Below, in pieces: positions 1 through 9,810 of a stretch of 64,000 bases of DNA. The DNA is from Lysobacter sp. (GTDB taxonomy: Bacteria > Pseudomonadota > Gammaproteobacteria > Xanthomonadales > Xanthomonadaceae): NCBI GenBank assembly GCA_008015835.1, contig SSGH01000025.1, positions 29,357-93,356 on the forward strand, given 5' to 3'. Numbering within the stretch: the first letter of the stretch is position 1; each line of letters opens with the position of its first letter. Below the pieces are notes generated by a model. That model saw only the letters and a program-made list of their open reading frames with translations. It searched no databases and was not told where the DNA came from. A program made the translations under genes and the position numbers.

Positions 1-1707
1 GAACACGCGACGATGATCGGCCGTCCGGTGGCGATGCACGCGATGCGCGGCATCAGCGCGCATAGCAACGGCTTCCACACCTGCCGCGCGCTGCACGCGC
101 TGCAACTGCTGCTGGGCGCGGTGGACACGCCGGGCGGTTTTCGCTATCAGCCGCCGTTTCCGAAACCCGCGCCGCCCGCGAATCGTCCCGGCAAAGCGCG
201 TCGCGACAACGGCGCGCTCGACGCCGCGCCGCTGGGGTTCGTGCACGGCCCGGAGGATTTGCTGGTCGACGCCGAAGGCCGGCCGCGCCGGATCGATCAT
301 GCCTTCTCGTGGGCGTATCCGCTGGCGGCGCACGGCATGCTGCATACGGTGATCCGCAATGCGCACGCGGGCGACCCGTACAAGATCGATACGCTGATGC
401 TGTTCATGGCCAACATGAGTTGGAACTCGGCGATGAACACGCAGGCGACGATGGATTGGCTCACCGACAAGGACGATAACGGCGACTACAAAATCCCGCG
501 CATCATTTACAGCGACGCCTACGCCAGCGAAATGACGGCCTACGCCGACTTGGTGCTGCCCGATACCACGTATCTCGAGCGTTACGACGCGATGAGTCTG
601 CTCGATCGCCCGATTTCCGACGCCGACGGCGCCGCGGATGCGATTCGCCGCCCGCTGTTCGATCCCGCGACGCAAACCGACGCCGACGGCGCGCCGCGCG
701 ACGTGCGTGCGTTCCAATCCGTGCTGTTGGATCTCGGCGCGAGGCTCGGTTTACCGGGCATGGTCGACGCGGCCGGCGCGCCGGCTTATCGCGACTACGC
801 CGATTACCTCGTGCGCCACGAACGCGCGCCGGGCATCGGTTCGTTGGCGGGGTGGCGCGGCGCGAACGGCGATGCGCACGGCAAAGGCGAAGCGAACCCC
901 GAGCAATTGCGGCGCTACATCGAACACGGCGGCGTTTGGCGCGCGCCGGTGCCCGAATCCGCGCGCTATTACAAAATGGCCAATCGCGATTATTTGCGCT
1001 GGGCGCAGGGGTTCGGTTTCGTCGCGAACGACGCGCCGATCGCGCTGCATCTGTACGCCGAGCCGCTGCAGCGTTTTCGCCTCGCCGCGCAGGGCCACGG
1101 CGCGCACCCGCCGCCCGAGGCGCATCGCGCGCGCGTGGCGACGTATTTCGATCCGCTGCCAATCTGGTACGAACCGTTCGAATCCGCGCAACTCGGCGAG
1201 AGCGGCGCCGCGGAGTTTCCGCTCTCGGCCGTAACTCAACGGCCGATGTTCATGTATCACGCCTGGGGCTCGCAGAACGCGTGGCTGCGGCAGATCGCCG
1301 CGCGCAATGCGCTGTACGTGCATCCCGACACCGGCGCGAAGTACGGCATCGCCGACGAGGACTGGGTCGAAGTGCGTTCGCACAACGGCACGATCGTGGC
1401 GCAGGCGAAATTCGCGCGCAACATGCAGCCCGACACGGTATGGACCTGGAACGCTATCGGCAAACGAAAAGGCGCGTGGCGGCTGTCGAACGACGCGCCG
1501 GAAGCCGAGAAAGGATTCCTGCTGAATCATTTGATTTCCGATCTCGACCCGCGCGGCGAATACGCCAATGCCGACCCGGTGACCGGGCAGGCCGCGTGGT
1601 TCGATTTGCGCGTCTCGATTCGCAAAGCCGACGCGCCGGGCGCGAGCGCGCCGCGGTTTCCTGCGTTGGCGTTCGCGATCGATCGTGCGGATGGCGCATC
1701 GTCATGA
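1..1707 (+). CDS. soeA: Sulfite dehydrogenase molybdopterin subunit SoeA, C-terminal part (partial at window edge)
   Basis: This is the C-terminal 568 residues of a DMSO-reductase-family molybdopterin oxidoreductase; the frame is open to base 1, so the start lies outside the window. Visible parts are the Mo-bisMGD region (YADLVLPDTTYLERYD around residues 180-195) and the C-terminal cofactor-binding barrel (SAVTQRPMFMYHAWGSQNAW, then a DWVEVRSHNG stretch). A four-cluster ferredoxin subunit and a DmsC-type anchor follow, the arrangement of SoeABC, the cytoplasmic sulfite-to-sulfate dehydrogenase known from Allochromatium, which passes electrons to quinone. No Tat signal can be checked because the N-terminus is missing. 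The stop overlaps the next start (ATGA). Tetrathionate or polysulfide reductase catalytic subunits are the main alternatives; SoeA is preferred on the three-subunit layout. Confidence 0.8.
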   Translation, partial: EHATMIGRPVAMHAMRGISAHSNGFHTCRALHALQLLLGAVDTPGGFRYQPPFPKPAPPANRPGKARRDNGALDAAPLGFVHGPEDLLVDAEGRPRRIDHAFSWAYPLAAHGMLHTVIRNAHAGDPYKIDTLMLFMANMSWNSAMNTQATMDWLTDKDDNGDYKIPRIIYSDAYASEMTAYADLVLPDTTYLERYDAMSLLDRPISDADGAADAIRRPLFDPATQTDADGAPRDVRAFQSVLLDLGARLGLPGMVDAAGAPAYRDYADYLVRHERAPGIGSLAGWRGANGDAHGKGEANPEQLRRYIEHGGVWRAPVPESARYYKMANRDYLRWAQGFGFVANDAPIALHLYAEPLQRFRLAAQGHGAHPPPEAHRARVATYFDPLPIWYEPFESAQLGESGAAEFPLSAVTQRPMFMYHAWGSQNAWLRQIAARNALYVHPDTGAKYGIADEDWVEVRSHNGTIVAQAKFARNMQPDTVWTWNAIGKRKGAWRLSNDAPEAEKGFLLNHLISDLDPRGEYANADPVTGQAAWFDLRVSIRKADAPGASAPRFPALAFAIDRADGASS

Positions 1708-3476
1708 GCGTCGATCTGCTGCTGACCCTCTGCGTATTGACCGGCGCGGTGATTTTGTTCGTCAGCGAGAAACTGCCGGTCGACGTCGTCGCGATCCTCG
1801 TGCTCTCCAGTCTGCTGTTGTTCGGCGTGGTGACGCCCGGCGAAGCGCTCTCGGGATTCAGCAGCCCGGCGACGATCACGGTCGCGGCGATGTTCGTGCT
1901 CAGCGCCGGCCTGCAGCGCAGCGGCGTGCTGCGCGGGCTCGGCGAATGGCTGCGCAGAGTCGAATCGCCAGGGCTGATGACGCTCGTGATGATGGCCATC
2001 GTGGCGTTCTCGTCCGCGTTCATCAACAACACCGCGATCGTCGCGATCTTCCTGCCGCTGGTGCTGGCCGCGGCGGTCGCGCAAGGGCGCGCGCCGTCCA
2101 AATTCCTGATGCCGCTGTCGTTCGCCTCGCAATTCGGCGGCGTGTGCACGTTGGTCGGCACATCGACGAATCTGCTGGTCGACGCGCTGGCGCGCAAATC
2201 CGGACAACCGGGCTTCGATCTGTTCGAATTCGCGCCGTTGGGGCTGTGGTTCGTCGGCGCCGGAACGCTCTACATGCTGGCGGCGCAGCGATTCTTGCTG
2301 CCGGACCTCGGCATTCCCGATCGCGCCGGAGACGAGCATCGCGGGCGCTATCTGGCCGAGCTGCATGTGGAGGCCGGCTCGCCGACGATCGGTCGAACCG
2401 GCTCGACGGCGCTGCCGGTCGACACCGTCGACACGTTCTTGCTGGAGATCTTCCGCGATGGTCGCGCGCTGGAACAACCGCGCACCGGCATCGTCGCCGA
2501 AGGCGATATCGTGCTGGTCCGCGGCGATTGGAACGAAATCCAGCGCTTGCGCCGAACGCTGCGCCTGCGTCACGACCCCGTCGCGCCCGACCTGAGCGGC
2601 GACCCGGACGCGTCGCGCGTGCACGCCGAGGCGATGATCGCGCCGGGGTCGGCGTTGGCGGGTAAGACGCTCGCGCAGTTGCGGTTCGGGCACGTGTATC
2701 GCGCGCGCGTGCACGGACTGCAGCGCGCCGCCGCCGCGGTGCCGCGCGAACGGCTCGATCGCGTGCCGCTGGCGGTGGGCGATATTCTGCTGCTCGATGC
2801 CGCGTCCGCCGCGATCGAAGATCTGCGCGCGGACCCCGGCTTCGTCGTGCTCGGAGAACGCGAACAACCGCGCATCGATCGCCGACGCGCGCTGTTGGCC
2901 TTGTCGGTGATGGTCGCGGCGATCGGCATGTCCGCGCTGGGCTGGATGCCGATCGTGGTGTCGTCGCTGCTCGGCTGCGCGGCGCTGGTCGCGTTGCGCT
3001 GCCTGAAACCGGAAGAGGCCTACGCTGCGGTCGACTGGCGCGTGATCGTGTTGCTCGCGGGCGTGCTGCCGATGGGCATCGCGCTGCAGAACTCCGGCGG
3101 GGCGGATTGGGTGGCGCAGCACGCGATGGTCTGGGTCGGCGGCTTCGGCCCGGTGTTCGCGCTCGCCGCGATCTATCTGATGACCGCGTTGATGACCGAG
3201 GTGATGAGCAACAATGCCGCCGCGGTGCTGGTGGTGCCGATCGCGATCGCCACTGCGGAGGCGCTGGGCGTGGACTCCAAACCGTTCCTGGTCGCCGTCG
3301 CCTTCGCCGCATCCACCAGTTTCGCCACGCCCGTCGGTTATCAGACCAACACGATGGTCTATACCGCCGCCGGCTATCGCTTCTCGGACTTCCCGAAAAT
3401 CGGCATTCCGCTCAATCTGCTGTTCTGGGCGATGGCCGTGATTCTGATCCCGCGCTATTTTCCGTTCGCCCCATGA
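1704..3476 (+). CDS. SLC13-family permease with TrkA-C-like central domains
   Basis: A 590-residue membrane protein of the divalent anion:Na+ symporter (SLC13/CitT) superfamily. The N-terminal half has several hydrophobic segments and the SLC13-like stretch FINNTAIVAIFLPLV, followed by FGGVCTLVGTSTNL. A hydrophilic middle (about residues 210-390) has two TrkA-C-like modules (EGDIVLVRGDW and VGDILLLDAAS). A second hydrophobic half carries MSNNAAAVLVVPIAIA and SFATPVGYQTNTM. Start and stop overlap the soe genes on both sides by ATGA, so it is translationally coupled within the sulfite dehydrogenase operon. A role in moving sulfate, sulfite or a sulfonate precursor is an inference from this position; the substrate cannot be read from sequence. 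Confidence 0.85.
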   Translation: MSVDLLLTLCVLTGAVILFVSEKLPVDVVAILVLSSLLLFGVVTPGEALSGFSSPATITVAAMFVLSAGLQRSGVLRGLGEWLRRVESPGLMTLVMMAIVAFSSAFINNTAIVAIFLPLVLAAAVAQGRAPSKFLMPLSFASQFGGVCTLVGTSTNLLVDALARKSGQPGFDLFEFAPLGLWFVGAGTLYMLAAQRFLLPDLGIPDRAGDEHRGRYLAELHVEAGSPTIGRTGSTALPVDTVDTFLLEIFRDGRALEQPRTGIVAEGDIVLVRGDWNEIQRLRRTLRLRHDPVAPDLSGDPDASRVHAEAMIAPGSALAGKTLAQLRFGHVYRARVHGLQRAAAAVPRERLDRVPLAVGDILLLDAASAAIEDLRADPGFVVLGEREQPRIDRRRALLALSVMVAAIGMSALGWMPIVVSSLLGCAALVALRCLKPEEAYAAVDWRVIVLLAGVLPMGIALQNSGGADWVAQHAMVWVGGFGPVFALAAIYLMTALMTEVMSNNAAAVLVVPIAIATAEALGVDSKPFLVAVAFAASTSFATPVGYQTNTMVYTAAGYRFSDFPKIGIPLNLLFWAMAVILIPRYFPFAP

Positions 3477-4234
3477 CCGCGCTGCCGCCTTCACCGAAGA
3501 GAAAACTCGGCCTGGTGATCGATCTCGACACCTGCGTGGGCTGCCACGCCTGCGCGGTGAGCTGCAAGCAATGGAACGCGGGTGCGGCGGGGCCGGATAG
3601 CGAGCCTTACGGCGCATCGCCGTCGGGCGTGTGGTTCAACCGTGTGCATAGTTACGACATCGCGCCGACCGCCGCCTGCGGCAGCACGCCCGCGCAGCCC
3701 GCGATGACGCTGCATTTTCCGCGTTCGTGCCTGCATTGCGAGACGCCCGCCTGCGTCACCGTCTGCCCGACCGGCGCCAGTTTCAAGCGCGCGGAAGACG
3801 GCATCGTGCTGATCGACGAAGCGAAGTGCATCGGCTGCAAGCTGTGCAGTTGGGCCTGCCCCTACGGCGCGCGCGAATACAGCGAGCCGCAGGGCGTGAT
3901 GAAGAAATGCACGCTCTGCGTCGATCGCATCGACGACCGGACCTTACCCGAGCCGGACCGCAAGCCGGCCTGCGTGTTGGCTTGCCCGACGCGCGCGCGG
4001 CATTTCGGCGATTTGGGCGATCCGGAGTCGGAGGTGTCCAAACTCGTCGCCGAACGCGGCGGCGTCGCGCCGATGCCGGAGCTCGGCTATGCACCGGTCA
4101 ATCGTTACTTACCGCCGCGCCCGCGCCGCGCGGGCGAAGCCGAAGACGCCAGCGTCGCGCGCGAAGAGGAAACTCTCGATCGCGCCGCGCTGCCGCCGCT
4201 GTTGCGGTGGCTGGACAAGGTACTGTCGCGATGA
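3473..4234 (+). CDS. soeB: Sulfite dehydrogenase iron-sulfur subunit SoeB
   Basis: A 253-residue polyferredoxin of the DmsB/NrfC type. Four cysteine clusters are visible: CVGCHACAVSCKQWN near residue 18, CLHCETPACVTVCPTGA near 86, CIGCKLCSWACPYGA near 119 and the split CTLC...CVLACPTRA near 145-170, enough for four [4Fe-4S] clusters that carry electrons from SoeA to the membrane anchor. No signal peptide is seen, consistent with a cytoplasmic complex. The ATG at 3473 overlaps the permease stop (ATGA) and was chosen over any longer reading because it puts the first cluster close to the N-terminus, as in the family. The C-terminal 40 residues are charged and less conserved. Confidence 0.85.
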   Translation: MTALPPSPKRKLGLVIDLDTCVGCHACAVSCKQWNAGAAGPDSEPYGASPSGVWFNRVHSYDIAPTAACGSTPAQPAMTLHFPRSCLHCETPACVTVCPTGASFKRAEDGIVLIDEAKCIGCKLCSWACPYGAREYSEPQGVMKKCTLCVDRIDDRTLPEPDRKPACVLACPTRARHFGDLGDPESEVSKLVAERGGVAPMPELGYAPVNRYLPPRPRRAGEAEDASVAREEETLDRAALPPLLRWLDKVLSR

Positions 4235-4587
4235 GCGCGCCGCGGCGACGACCGCCTGCGGGCCTTGCGCTACCCGCGCTGGGCTACCTGGCAATCGAAG
4301 CGTGGTGGCTATGGCCTCTCACAGAGGCGCCGAGTCAGGTTCGTTTGGCTCTGGTCGCGTTGCTGGTCGTCGGCGTGCTGTTCGAAAACGCGGTCGCGGT
4401 GCCGCTGTGGATGTTCTACAACCTGTTAGCCGCTTTGATGCTCATCTCGAAGTCTTTCGCGGTGGCGAAAGACTCCGGCATTGATGGTGCGTTGTTGGCG
4501 ATGTTCGCCATCGCCGCACTCATCAATGCGGGCTATCTCTTTTTCGTCTACCGACCTCCGCTGTCGAAAACCCGCGAACGCTTTTGA
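4231..4587 (+). CDS. Small membrane protein of the soe operon, function unknown
   Basis: A 118-residue hydrophobic protein with three to four probable membrane segments (about 12-30, 38-58, 60-77 and 88-108) and a basic tail (KTRERF). I do not recognise a family. It starts inside the stop of soeB (ATGA) and its own stop overlaps the ATG of soeC, so it is clearly part of the operon. It might be a small anchor, an assembly factor or a quinone-site partner for the sulfite dehydrogenase, but that is only inference from position. Length and reading frame look intact. Confidence 0.75.
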   Translation: MSAPRRRPPAGLALPALGYLAIEAWWLWPLTEAPSQVRLALVALLVVGVLFENAVAVPLWMFYNLLAALMLISKSFAVAKDSGIDGALLAMFAIAALINAGYLFFVYRPPLSKTRERF

Positions 4588-5531
4588 TGCGCCCGACGCT
4601 TTCCATCGTTTCGTTCACCACGCTCTCCGGCACCGGTTTCGGCCTGTGGTTCTGGATCGCGCTGCGCATCGCCCTGGGCGACCGCGCGCAGTGGTTCGAT
4701 GGTTTGGGTTGGGCGCTCGGCTTGATCGCGGGCGCGGCGTTGGTCGTGATCGGCACCCTCGCGTCGTTGTGGCACTTGGGCAAGCCCACAAGGGTGTGGC
4801 GCGCGTTCTCGCAGTGGCGCAGCTCGTGGATGTCGCGCGAAGGCGTGTTCGCGTTGGCGGCGTTCGCCGTCGCGCTCGCGACACTCGCGATTCAATCCAC
4901 ATGGATCGAACTGCCGAACGAAGCGCTCGTTTTGCGCGCCGTCGCCGCGCTCTTGGCGATGCTGTGCGCGGCCGCGGTGTACAGCACGGCGATGATTTAC
5001 GCCTCGCTGCCGCCGATACCCGCATGGCAGCATCGCTTCGTCGTCCCTGCGTATCTGCTGTTCGCCGCGCTGGGCGGCGGCATCCTCTTCGGCCCGTTCG
5101 CGGGCACGACGCTCGACGTTCCGAATCTCGCGAACGCAGGCGTGGCCGTCGGCGCGGCGGTCTTGTGGTGGATCAAACATCGCTATTGGCGCGACATCGA
5201 CCGCACGCCGTTGCCGCACGACACCGGCGACGCCGTCGGCCTGCCCGGCCGCCGCGTCTCGACCTTCGAGCGCCCGCATACCGAAGCGAATTTCGTGGTG
5301 CGCGAAATGGTCTTCGTGTTCGCGCGCAAGCATGCCGAGCGGCTGCGGATCGTCGCAGGCGTCTTGTTCGCGGGCATACCGGCGCTGTGCGCGCTCGTCG
5401 CGTGGCTGCTGCCGAACGCGAACACGACGCTAGCGCTGTGGATCGCGGTGCTCGCCTTCCAACTCGGGGCGATGGTCGAACGTTGGCTGTTCTTCGCCGA
5501 AGCGAAGCATATCGTGTCGCTCTACTACTGA
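4587..5531 (+). CDS. soeC: Sulfite dehydrogenase membrane anchor SoeC (DmsC/NrfD type)
   Basis: A 314-residue integral membrane protein of the DmsC family with about eight hydrophobic segments. The family signature region SQWRSSWMSREGVFAL falls near residues 72-87 and FGPFAGTT near 171. The protein ends in a short polar tail (VSLYY). It would anchor SoeAB to the cytoplasmic face and pass electrons to the quinone pool. The ATG at 4587 overlaps the preceding stop; an in-frame TTG one codon earlier is possible but less likely. It is the last gene of the operon: a small perfect hairpin (5576-5592) and then the convergent hemC follow. Confidence 0.83.
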   Translation: MRPTLSIVSFTTLSGTGFGLWFWIALRIALGDRAQWFDGLGWALGLIAGAALVVIGTLASLWHLGKPTRVWRAFSQWRSSWMSREGVFALAAFAVALATLAIQSTWIELPNEALVLRAVAALLAMLCAAAVYSTAMIYASLPPIPAWQHRFVVPAYLLFAALGGGILFGPFAGTTLDVPNLANAGVAVGAAVLWWIKHRYWRDIDRTPLPHDTGDAVGLPGRRVSTFERPHTEANFVVREMVFVFARKHAERLRIVAGVLFAGIPALCALVAWLLPNANTTLALWIAVLAFQLGAMVERWLFFAEAKHIVSLYY

Positions 5532-5575
5532 TCGACGCGGCAGAACGACGACTCGCGCACGCTCGAACGACCGAA

Positions 5576-5592
5576 TGCGTCGCATCGACGCA
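5576..5592. terminator. Candidate bidirectional hairpin between soeC and hemC
   Basis: A perfect 7-bp stem, TGCGTCG/CGACGCA, with a CAT loop lies in the 67-bp gap between two convergent genes. There is no U-tract on either strand, so termination is plausible but not shown. Confidence 0.35.
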
Positions 5593-5598
5593 GCAGGC

Positions 5599-6516
5599 TC
5601 ACGCCAAGAATTCGCCTGCGCCCGCATCCAACAACTGCCGCGCCACCCGCTGACCGAGCGCTTCGGGCGCGTCGCCGAACGCCGCGCTACGCACCGCGCG
5701 GCCGTCCGCAGCGGAGCCGACCAACCCGGACAAATGCATGCCGCCGCCGTCGCAGAGTTCCGCGAACGCGGCCACCGGCACCTGGCAACTGCCGTGCAGG
5801 GCGCGATTCATCGCGCGCTCGGCTTCCACGCAGACCCGCGTTTGCGCGTGATCCAATACGGCGAACAGCGCGCGCGTCTCGGCATCGTCGTCGCGGCATT
5901 CCACTGCGATCGCGCCCTGCGCGGGCGCGGGCAACCAGGTCGGCGCATCCAGGCGCGCGCGGATGCGCGCATCGAAACCCAGGCGCTGCAACCCCGCGCA
6001 GGCTAGGACGATAGCGTCGTAATCGCCGGCATCGAGTTTCGCTAAGCGCGTGTTGACGTTGCCGCGCAGATCGGCGAGCTGCAGATCGGGGCGCAGCGCG
6101 CGCAATTGCGCCTGCCGCCGCAGCGAAGACGTGCCCACGCGCGCGCCCTGCGGCAGCGCATCGATGCCGTCGTAGCGGTTGCTGACGAACGCGTCGGCTG
6201 GGTCGGCGCGTTTCAGGATCGCAGGCAGCGCGAACGGGCCGTCCAATTCCATCGGCACGTCCTTCAGCGAATGCACCGCGCAATCGGCCTCGCCGCGCAG
6301 CATCGCCTGCTCCAATTCCTTGAGAAACAGGCCCTTGCCGCCCACGGCGGCGAGCGAGCGATCCAGCACTTCGTCGCCGCGCGTGGACAGCGGCACGAAT
6401 TCGATGGTCAGCGTCGGGTGGAACTCGCGCAACCGTGCGGCGACGTGTTCGGTCTGCCACAGCGCGAGCGGGCTTTTGCGGGTGGCGATGCGCAGGATGC
6501 GGGGCGTGTCGGGCAT
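5599..6516 (-). CDS. hemC: Porphobilinogen deaminase (hydroxymethylbilane synthase)
   Basis: A 305-residue enzyme that joins four porphobilinogen molecules into hydroxymethylbilane in tetrapyrrole (haem) synthesis in the cytoplasm. Family landmarks are the N-terminal [13 protein letters not shown], the substrate region VHSLKDVP (about residues 81-88), [11 protein letters not shown] near 128 and the cofactor cysteine C244 in [10 protein letters not shown], which holds the dipyrromethane primer. Length matches the usual 300-315. In many gammaproteobacteria hemC directly follows algR; here recQ and a foreign-looking gene lie between them (algR at 9811-10557, same strand). It is convergent with the soe operon. 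Confidence 0.96.
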   Translation of the reverse strand: MPDTPRILRIATRKSPLALWQTEHVAARLREFHPTLTIEFVPLSTRGDEVLDRSLAAVGGKGLFLKELEQAMLRGEADCAVHSLKDVPMELDGPFALPAILKRADPADAFVSNRYDGIDALPQGARVGTSSLRRQAQLRALRPDLQLADLRGNVNTRLAKLDAGDYDAIVLACAGLQRLGFDARIRARLDAPTWLPAPAQGAIAVECRDDDAETRALFAVLDHAQTRVCVEAERAMNRALHGSCQVPVAAFAELCDGGGMHLSGLVGSAADGRAVRSAAFGDAPEALGQRVARQLLDAGAGEFLA

Positions 6517-6611
6517 GCGCGCAGTATCTCACGCCACGGCGTCGCGTCGCCCTTGACCCTCGTCGACAGCGTCCATCCGACGAACGCCTTGCGCCTCGCG
6601 GCTGCTACCCT

Positions 6612-8438
6612 ATGCGCATGCAGGCCACCCCACACGACCTGCTGCGCCGCGTCTTCGGCCACGACGACTTCCGCGGCCAGCAGCGCGCCATCATCGAACA
6701 CCTCGCCGACGGCGGCGACGCGCTGGTGCTGATGCCCACCGGCGGCGGCAAGTCGCTGTGCTATCAGATTCCCGCCCTGCTGCGCGCGGGCGTGGGGGTG
6801 GTGATCTCGCCGCTGATCGCGTTGATGCAAGATCAAGTCGAAGCCCTGCGCCAATTCGGCGTGCGCGCCGAATTCCTCAATTCCACGCTCGATGCCGCCG
6901 CCGCTTCGCGGATAGAACGCGCCTTGCTCGCCGACGAACTCGACGTACTGTACGTCGCGCCGGAGCGTTTGCTCACGCCGCGCTTTCTCGCCCTGCTCGA
7001 TGCGCTGTACGAACGCCGTCGGATCGCGCTGTTCGCCATCGACGAAGCGCATTGCGTCTCGCAGTGGGGTCACGATTTCCGCCCGGAATACCGCGAACTG
7101 ACGGTGCTGCACGAACGCTGGCCGGACGTGCCGCGGATCGCGCTCACCGCCACCGCCGACCCGCCGACGCAGCGCGAAATCGCCGAGCGCTTGGCGCTGG
7201 AAGACGCGCGCTGGTTCGTCAGCTCGTTCGATCGCCCGAACATCCGCTACACCGTGGTGCAAAAAGACAACGGCCGGCGGCAGTTGCTTGAGTTTCTCGG
7301 TGCGCATCGCGACGAAGCCGGCATCGTCTACGCCATGTCGCGACGAAAAGTCGAGGAAACCGCGGAGTTTCTCGCCGATCACGGTTTCAAAGCGCTGCCG
7401 TATCACGCCGGCCTCGGCGCGGACGTACGCGCGACGAACCAACGCCGCTTCCTGCGCGAAGACGCGGTGGTGATGGTGGCGACCATCGCCTTCGGGATGG
7501 GCATCGACAAACCCGACGTGCGATTCGTCGCGCATATCGATTTGCCGAAATCGCTCGAAGGCTATTACCAAGAAACCGGCCGCGCGGGCCGCGACGGCGA
7601 ACCCGCCGAGGCGTGGCTGTGCTTCGGCTTGGGCGATCTGGTGCTGTTGAAGCAGATGATCGAACAATCCGAAGCCGGCGAAGAACGCAAACGTCTGGAA
7701 CGGCGCAAGCTCGACCAACTGCTCGGCTATTGCGAATCCTTGCGCTGCCGGCGGCAAGTGCTACTGGACGGCTTCGGCGAATCGTATCCAGAACCCTGCG
7801 GCAGTTGCGACAACTGCCTGACGCCCGCCGCCACCTGGGATGCGACGCTGGCCGCACGCAAGGCGCTGAGCTGCGTGTATCGCACCGGGCAACGCTTCGG
7901 CGCCGCGCATCTCATCGACGTGCTGCGCGGCGGCGACGGCGAAAAGATTCGCCAATTCGGCCACGACAAAGTCAGCACCTACGGCATCGGCGCCGACCTT
8001 GATGCGAAAACCTGGCGCGGCGTGTTCCGACAATTGGTCGCCGCAGGCTTGCTCGATGTCGATGCCGAAGGCTACGGCGGCCTGCGCCTCACCGACGCCA
8101 GTCGCGCGGTGCTGAGCGGCGGTCAATCCGTGCGGCTGCGCAAAGACGCAGTGGTCACGTCGCGGCGCGGCGCGCAAACCAGCGACCGCCCGCGCAGCGG
8201 CGTGCCGGTGCCGCCCGAAGCGCTGCCGCTGTTCCAAGCGCTACGCGAAATGCGCGCGCGTTTGGCGAAAGAACAGAACGTCCCGGCCTACGTCATTTTT
8301 CATGACAGCACGCTCCGCGAAATCGCCGAACATCGGCCGGAGACGCTGCAAGACCTCGCCCGCGTCGGCGGCATCGGCGGTGCGAAGTTGGAGCGGTATG
8401 GGGAGGCGGTGATGGAGGTGGTCAAGGCTCAAGCTTGA
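6612..8438 (+). CDS. recQ: ATP-dependent DNA helicase RecQ
   Basis: A 608-residue 3'-5' DNA helicase acting in recombination and stalled-fork repair. Motif 0/I ([11 protein letters not shown], then [17 protein letters not shown]) lies at about residues 17-60, motif II is [18 protein letters not shown] near 143, motif VI is [12 protein letters not shown] near 320, the zinc-binding cysteines follow (CGSCDNC near 397), and then a winged helix and a C-terminal HRDC domain (ending [12 protein letters not shown]). Length is typical of the family. The ATG at 6612 gives [14 protein letters not shown] 6618 is an equally good start. It is divergent from hemC with about 95 bp between them. Confidence 0.96.
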   Translation: MRMQATPHDLLRRVFGHDDFRGQQRAIIEHLADGGDALVLMPTGGGKSLCYQIPALLRAGVGVVISPLIALMQDQVEALRQFGVRAEFLNSTLDAAAASRIERALLADELDVLYVAPERLLTPRFLALLDALYERRRIALFAIDEAHCVSQWGHDFRPEYRELTVLHERWPDVPRIALTATADPPTQREIAERLALEDARWFVSSFDRPNIRYTVVQKDNGRRQLLEFLGAHRDEAGIVYAMSRRKVEETAEFLADHGFKALPYHAGLGADVRATNQRRFLREDAVVMVATIAFGMGIDKPDVRFVAHIDLPKSLEGYYQETGRAGRDGEPAEAWLCFGLGDLVLLKQMIEQSEAGEERKRLERRKLDQLLGYCESLRCRRQVLLDGFGESYPEPCGSCDNCLTPAATWDATLAARKALSCVYRTGQRFGAAHLIDVLRGGDGEKIRQFGHDKVSTYGIGADLDAKTWRGVFRQLVAAGLLDVDAEGYGGLRLTDASRAVLSGGQSVRLRKDAVVTSRRGAQTSDRPRSGVPVPPEALPLFQALREMRARLAKEQNVPAYVIFHDSTLREIAEHRPETLQDLARVGGIGGAKLERYGEAVMEVVKAQA

Positions 8439-8444
8439 TGATGT

Positions 8445-8583
8445 AGAGCTTGTAGGGCGGGCCTTGGGCCCGCCATTTCCGGAGACGCCATTTTGCACCC
8501 AGCGCCATGGCTCGGCGACATCAAGCTTCTTTAGAGAGGTCGGCTTTTGATGGTGCGGGCGCAAGACCTGCCCTACGAGCTTC
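8445..8583. repeat. Inverted pair of GTAG-type REP palindromes (BIME-like)
   Basis: Left unit: GTAG at 8452-8455, then a perfect 8-bp stem (8456-8463 with 8467-8474, loop TTG). Right unit: the same roughly 28-base pattern in reverse orientation ending at CTAC 8573-8576, with a few substitutions. Both are preceded outwardly by AGCTT. GTAG-headed palindromes in opposed pairs are the pattern of REP sequences mobilised by RAYT (REP-associated tyrosine) transposases; none is encoded in this window. The pair sits between the ends of two convergent genes, where it could also stop transcription. Confidence 0.7.
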
Positions 8584-8587
8584 AAAG

Positions 8588-9532
8588 TCAATTTATAACC
8601 ACTTGGATTTTCTTAGTTTTCCATGTGGGTTCATTTGTCGCGACTTGAACCGTATACCGCCGTTGTTGCCCTAGCAGACCTTGTTGATATGGTTGAAGCA
8701 CAGATTGCCCTGGTGCTATTGAGATTCCGTAAATGTTTCCGCCGAACAAAATTTGCCCCTTTCGACTAGGCAGCCCAGTAAAGCTACCGTAATTTGCAGA
8801 ATCTGTAGCCAAGTACTGTAAGTTTATGGCGCTTCCTGGCGGGCCATTGAACCAGCGCTCCCACTCATAATTATAGGTTCTCTCCCACCAATTAATGCCT
8901 GTCTCCGAAACCCAAATGTTATAAGCTGAAGCACACTTTGTGCTAGACGCGTCCAATAGAATTGGATCCCCGTTGTTTAGCGACAAAGTAGGCACATTTG
9001 TGTCATCGCTAGCTGCAACTCCATTAATTGTAAAATTTGGTGTAGCTGCTTGCTTTCCCACATTGATTTTATTACTTGTCCATGTATTGACAACTTGCCA
9101 CGGCTGCCCAAATTTGCATAGCCTTTTCTCAAATGTGGCAGTCGCTGAGTACTGTCCCGGTACGGCCAGTATATTGGTCAATCCTGGAGCCGGATAAAAC
9201 CCACTAGTTCCATTAGCTGAACTCGTCGCTACGAGTTGTTGTCCATCTCGATAGAAATTGATCTTGAATCGAAAATTGTTTGGATTATTCGCATTGCACG
9301 TGCCGGAGATATGGCCTCCCGTGTATATAAATTGAATCCGAAAATTTTTCGGCTTGGCCAGGCACACATCAAAATTGTCACGGCACCAACCACCACCACA
9401 AAACCCTGGAGATCCAGGCAAGGGGTTGTAATGCTCCAATTGCACAACGCCGCTTTGAGCATGTGCGCTATTGGAAATAAGGAATAACCAAATAAAGGTT
9501 AAAATAGTCAATGGATTCCACATGATGCGCAT
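8588..9532 (-). CDS. Secreted protein of unknown function, AT-rich gene
   Basis: A 314-residue protein with a clear N-terminal signal peptide (hydrophobic ILTFIWLFLISNSAHA, cleavage probably after AHA-Q around residue 25). I do not recognise a family. The mature part is rich in N, S, T, G, W and Y and has paired cysteines (FCGGGWCRDNFDVC), which suggests a disulfide-bonded beta-sheet exoprotein. Base composition is far below that of its neighbours and codon use is different, and the 278 bp upstream (9533-9810) are also AT-rich, so the segment was probably acquired by transfer. It lies next to a REP pair and separates recQ from algR. ATG 9532 is used; ATG 9523 is an alternative. Confidence 0.75.
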   Translation of the reverse strand: MRIMWNPLTILTFIWLFLISNSAHAQSGVVQLEHYNPLPGSPGFCGGGWCRDNFDVCLAKPKNFRIQFIYTGGHISGTCNANNPNNFRFKINFYRDGQQLVATSSANGTSGFYPAPGLTNILAVPGQYSATATFEKRLCKFGQPWQVVNTWTSNKINVGKQAATPNFTINGVAASDDTNVPTLSLNNGDPILLDASSTKCASAYNIWVSETGINWWERTYNYEWERWFNGPPGSAINLQYLATDSANYGSFTGLPSRKGQILFGGNIYGISIAPGQSVLQPYQQGLLGQQRRYTVQVATNEPTWKTKKIQVVIN

Positions 9533-9810
9533 CTCCTAAAATCAGTGTGTGGATATGTCACGGAATACGAGCTATCCCTTTGGTTAATGGGCGACAGGAC
9601 GTAGCATGTAATAAATCAAGAAATTCGATTTTTATTTTTTAAATGATAACTTCTCCCTGTTTTTAAACTGGCATCTAGGATGATCTGCGCGCAGTAAACT
9701 CTCCATTTTTTCAAATCACCGCATCATTCAACACCAAAAAAGTTTTGTTTCACTCAACACCTAATGCCTTACTCGTCCGAATGGTGGGGTTCGCTCCGCT
9801 CACCGCCGCC

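Noticed and set aside
852..1700. Long plus-strand frame fused upstream of the SLC13 permease
   Set aside because: Arg/Ala-rich shadow of soeA; the permease has a clear ATG at 1704.
1527..3617. 696-codon minus-strand frame
   Set aside because: Composition (R, Q, H, A rich) is that of an antisense shadow of the permease; no domain.
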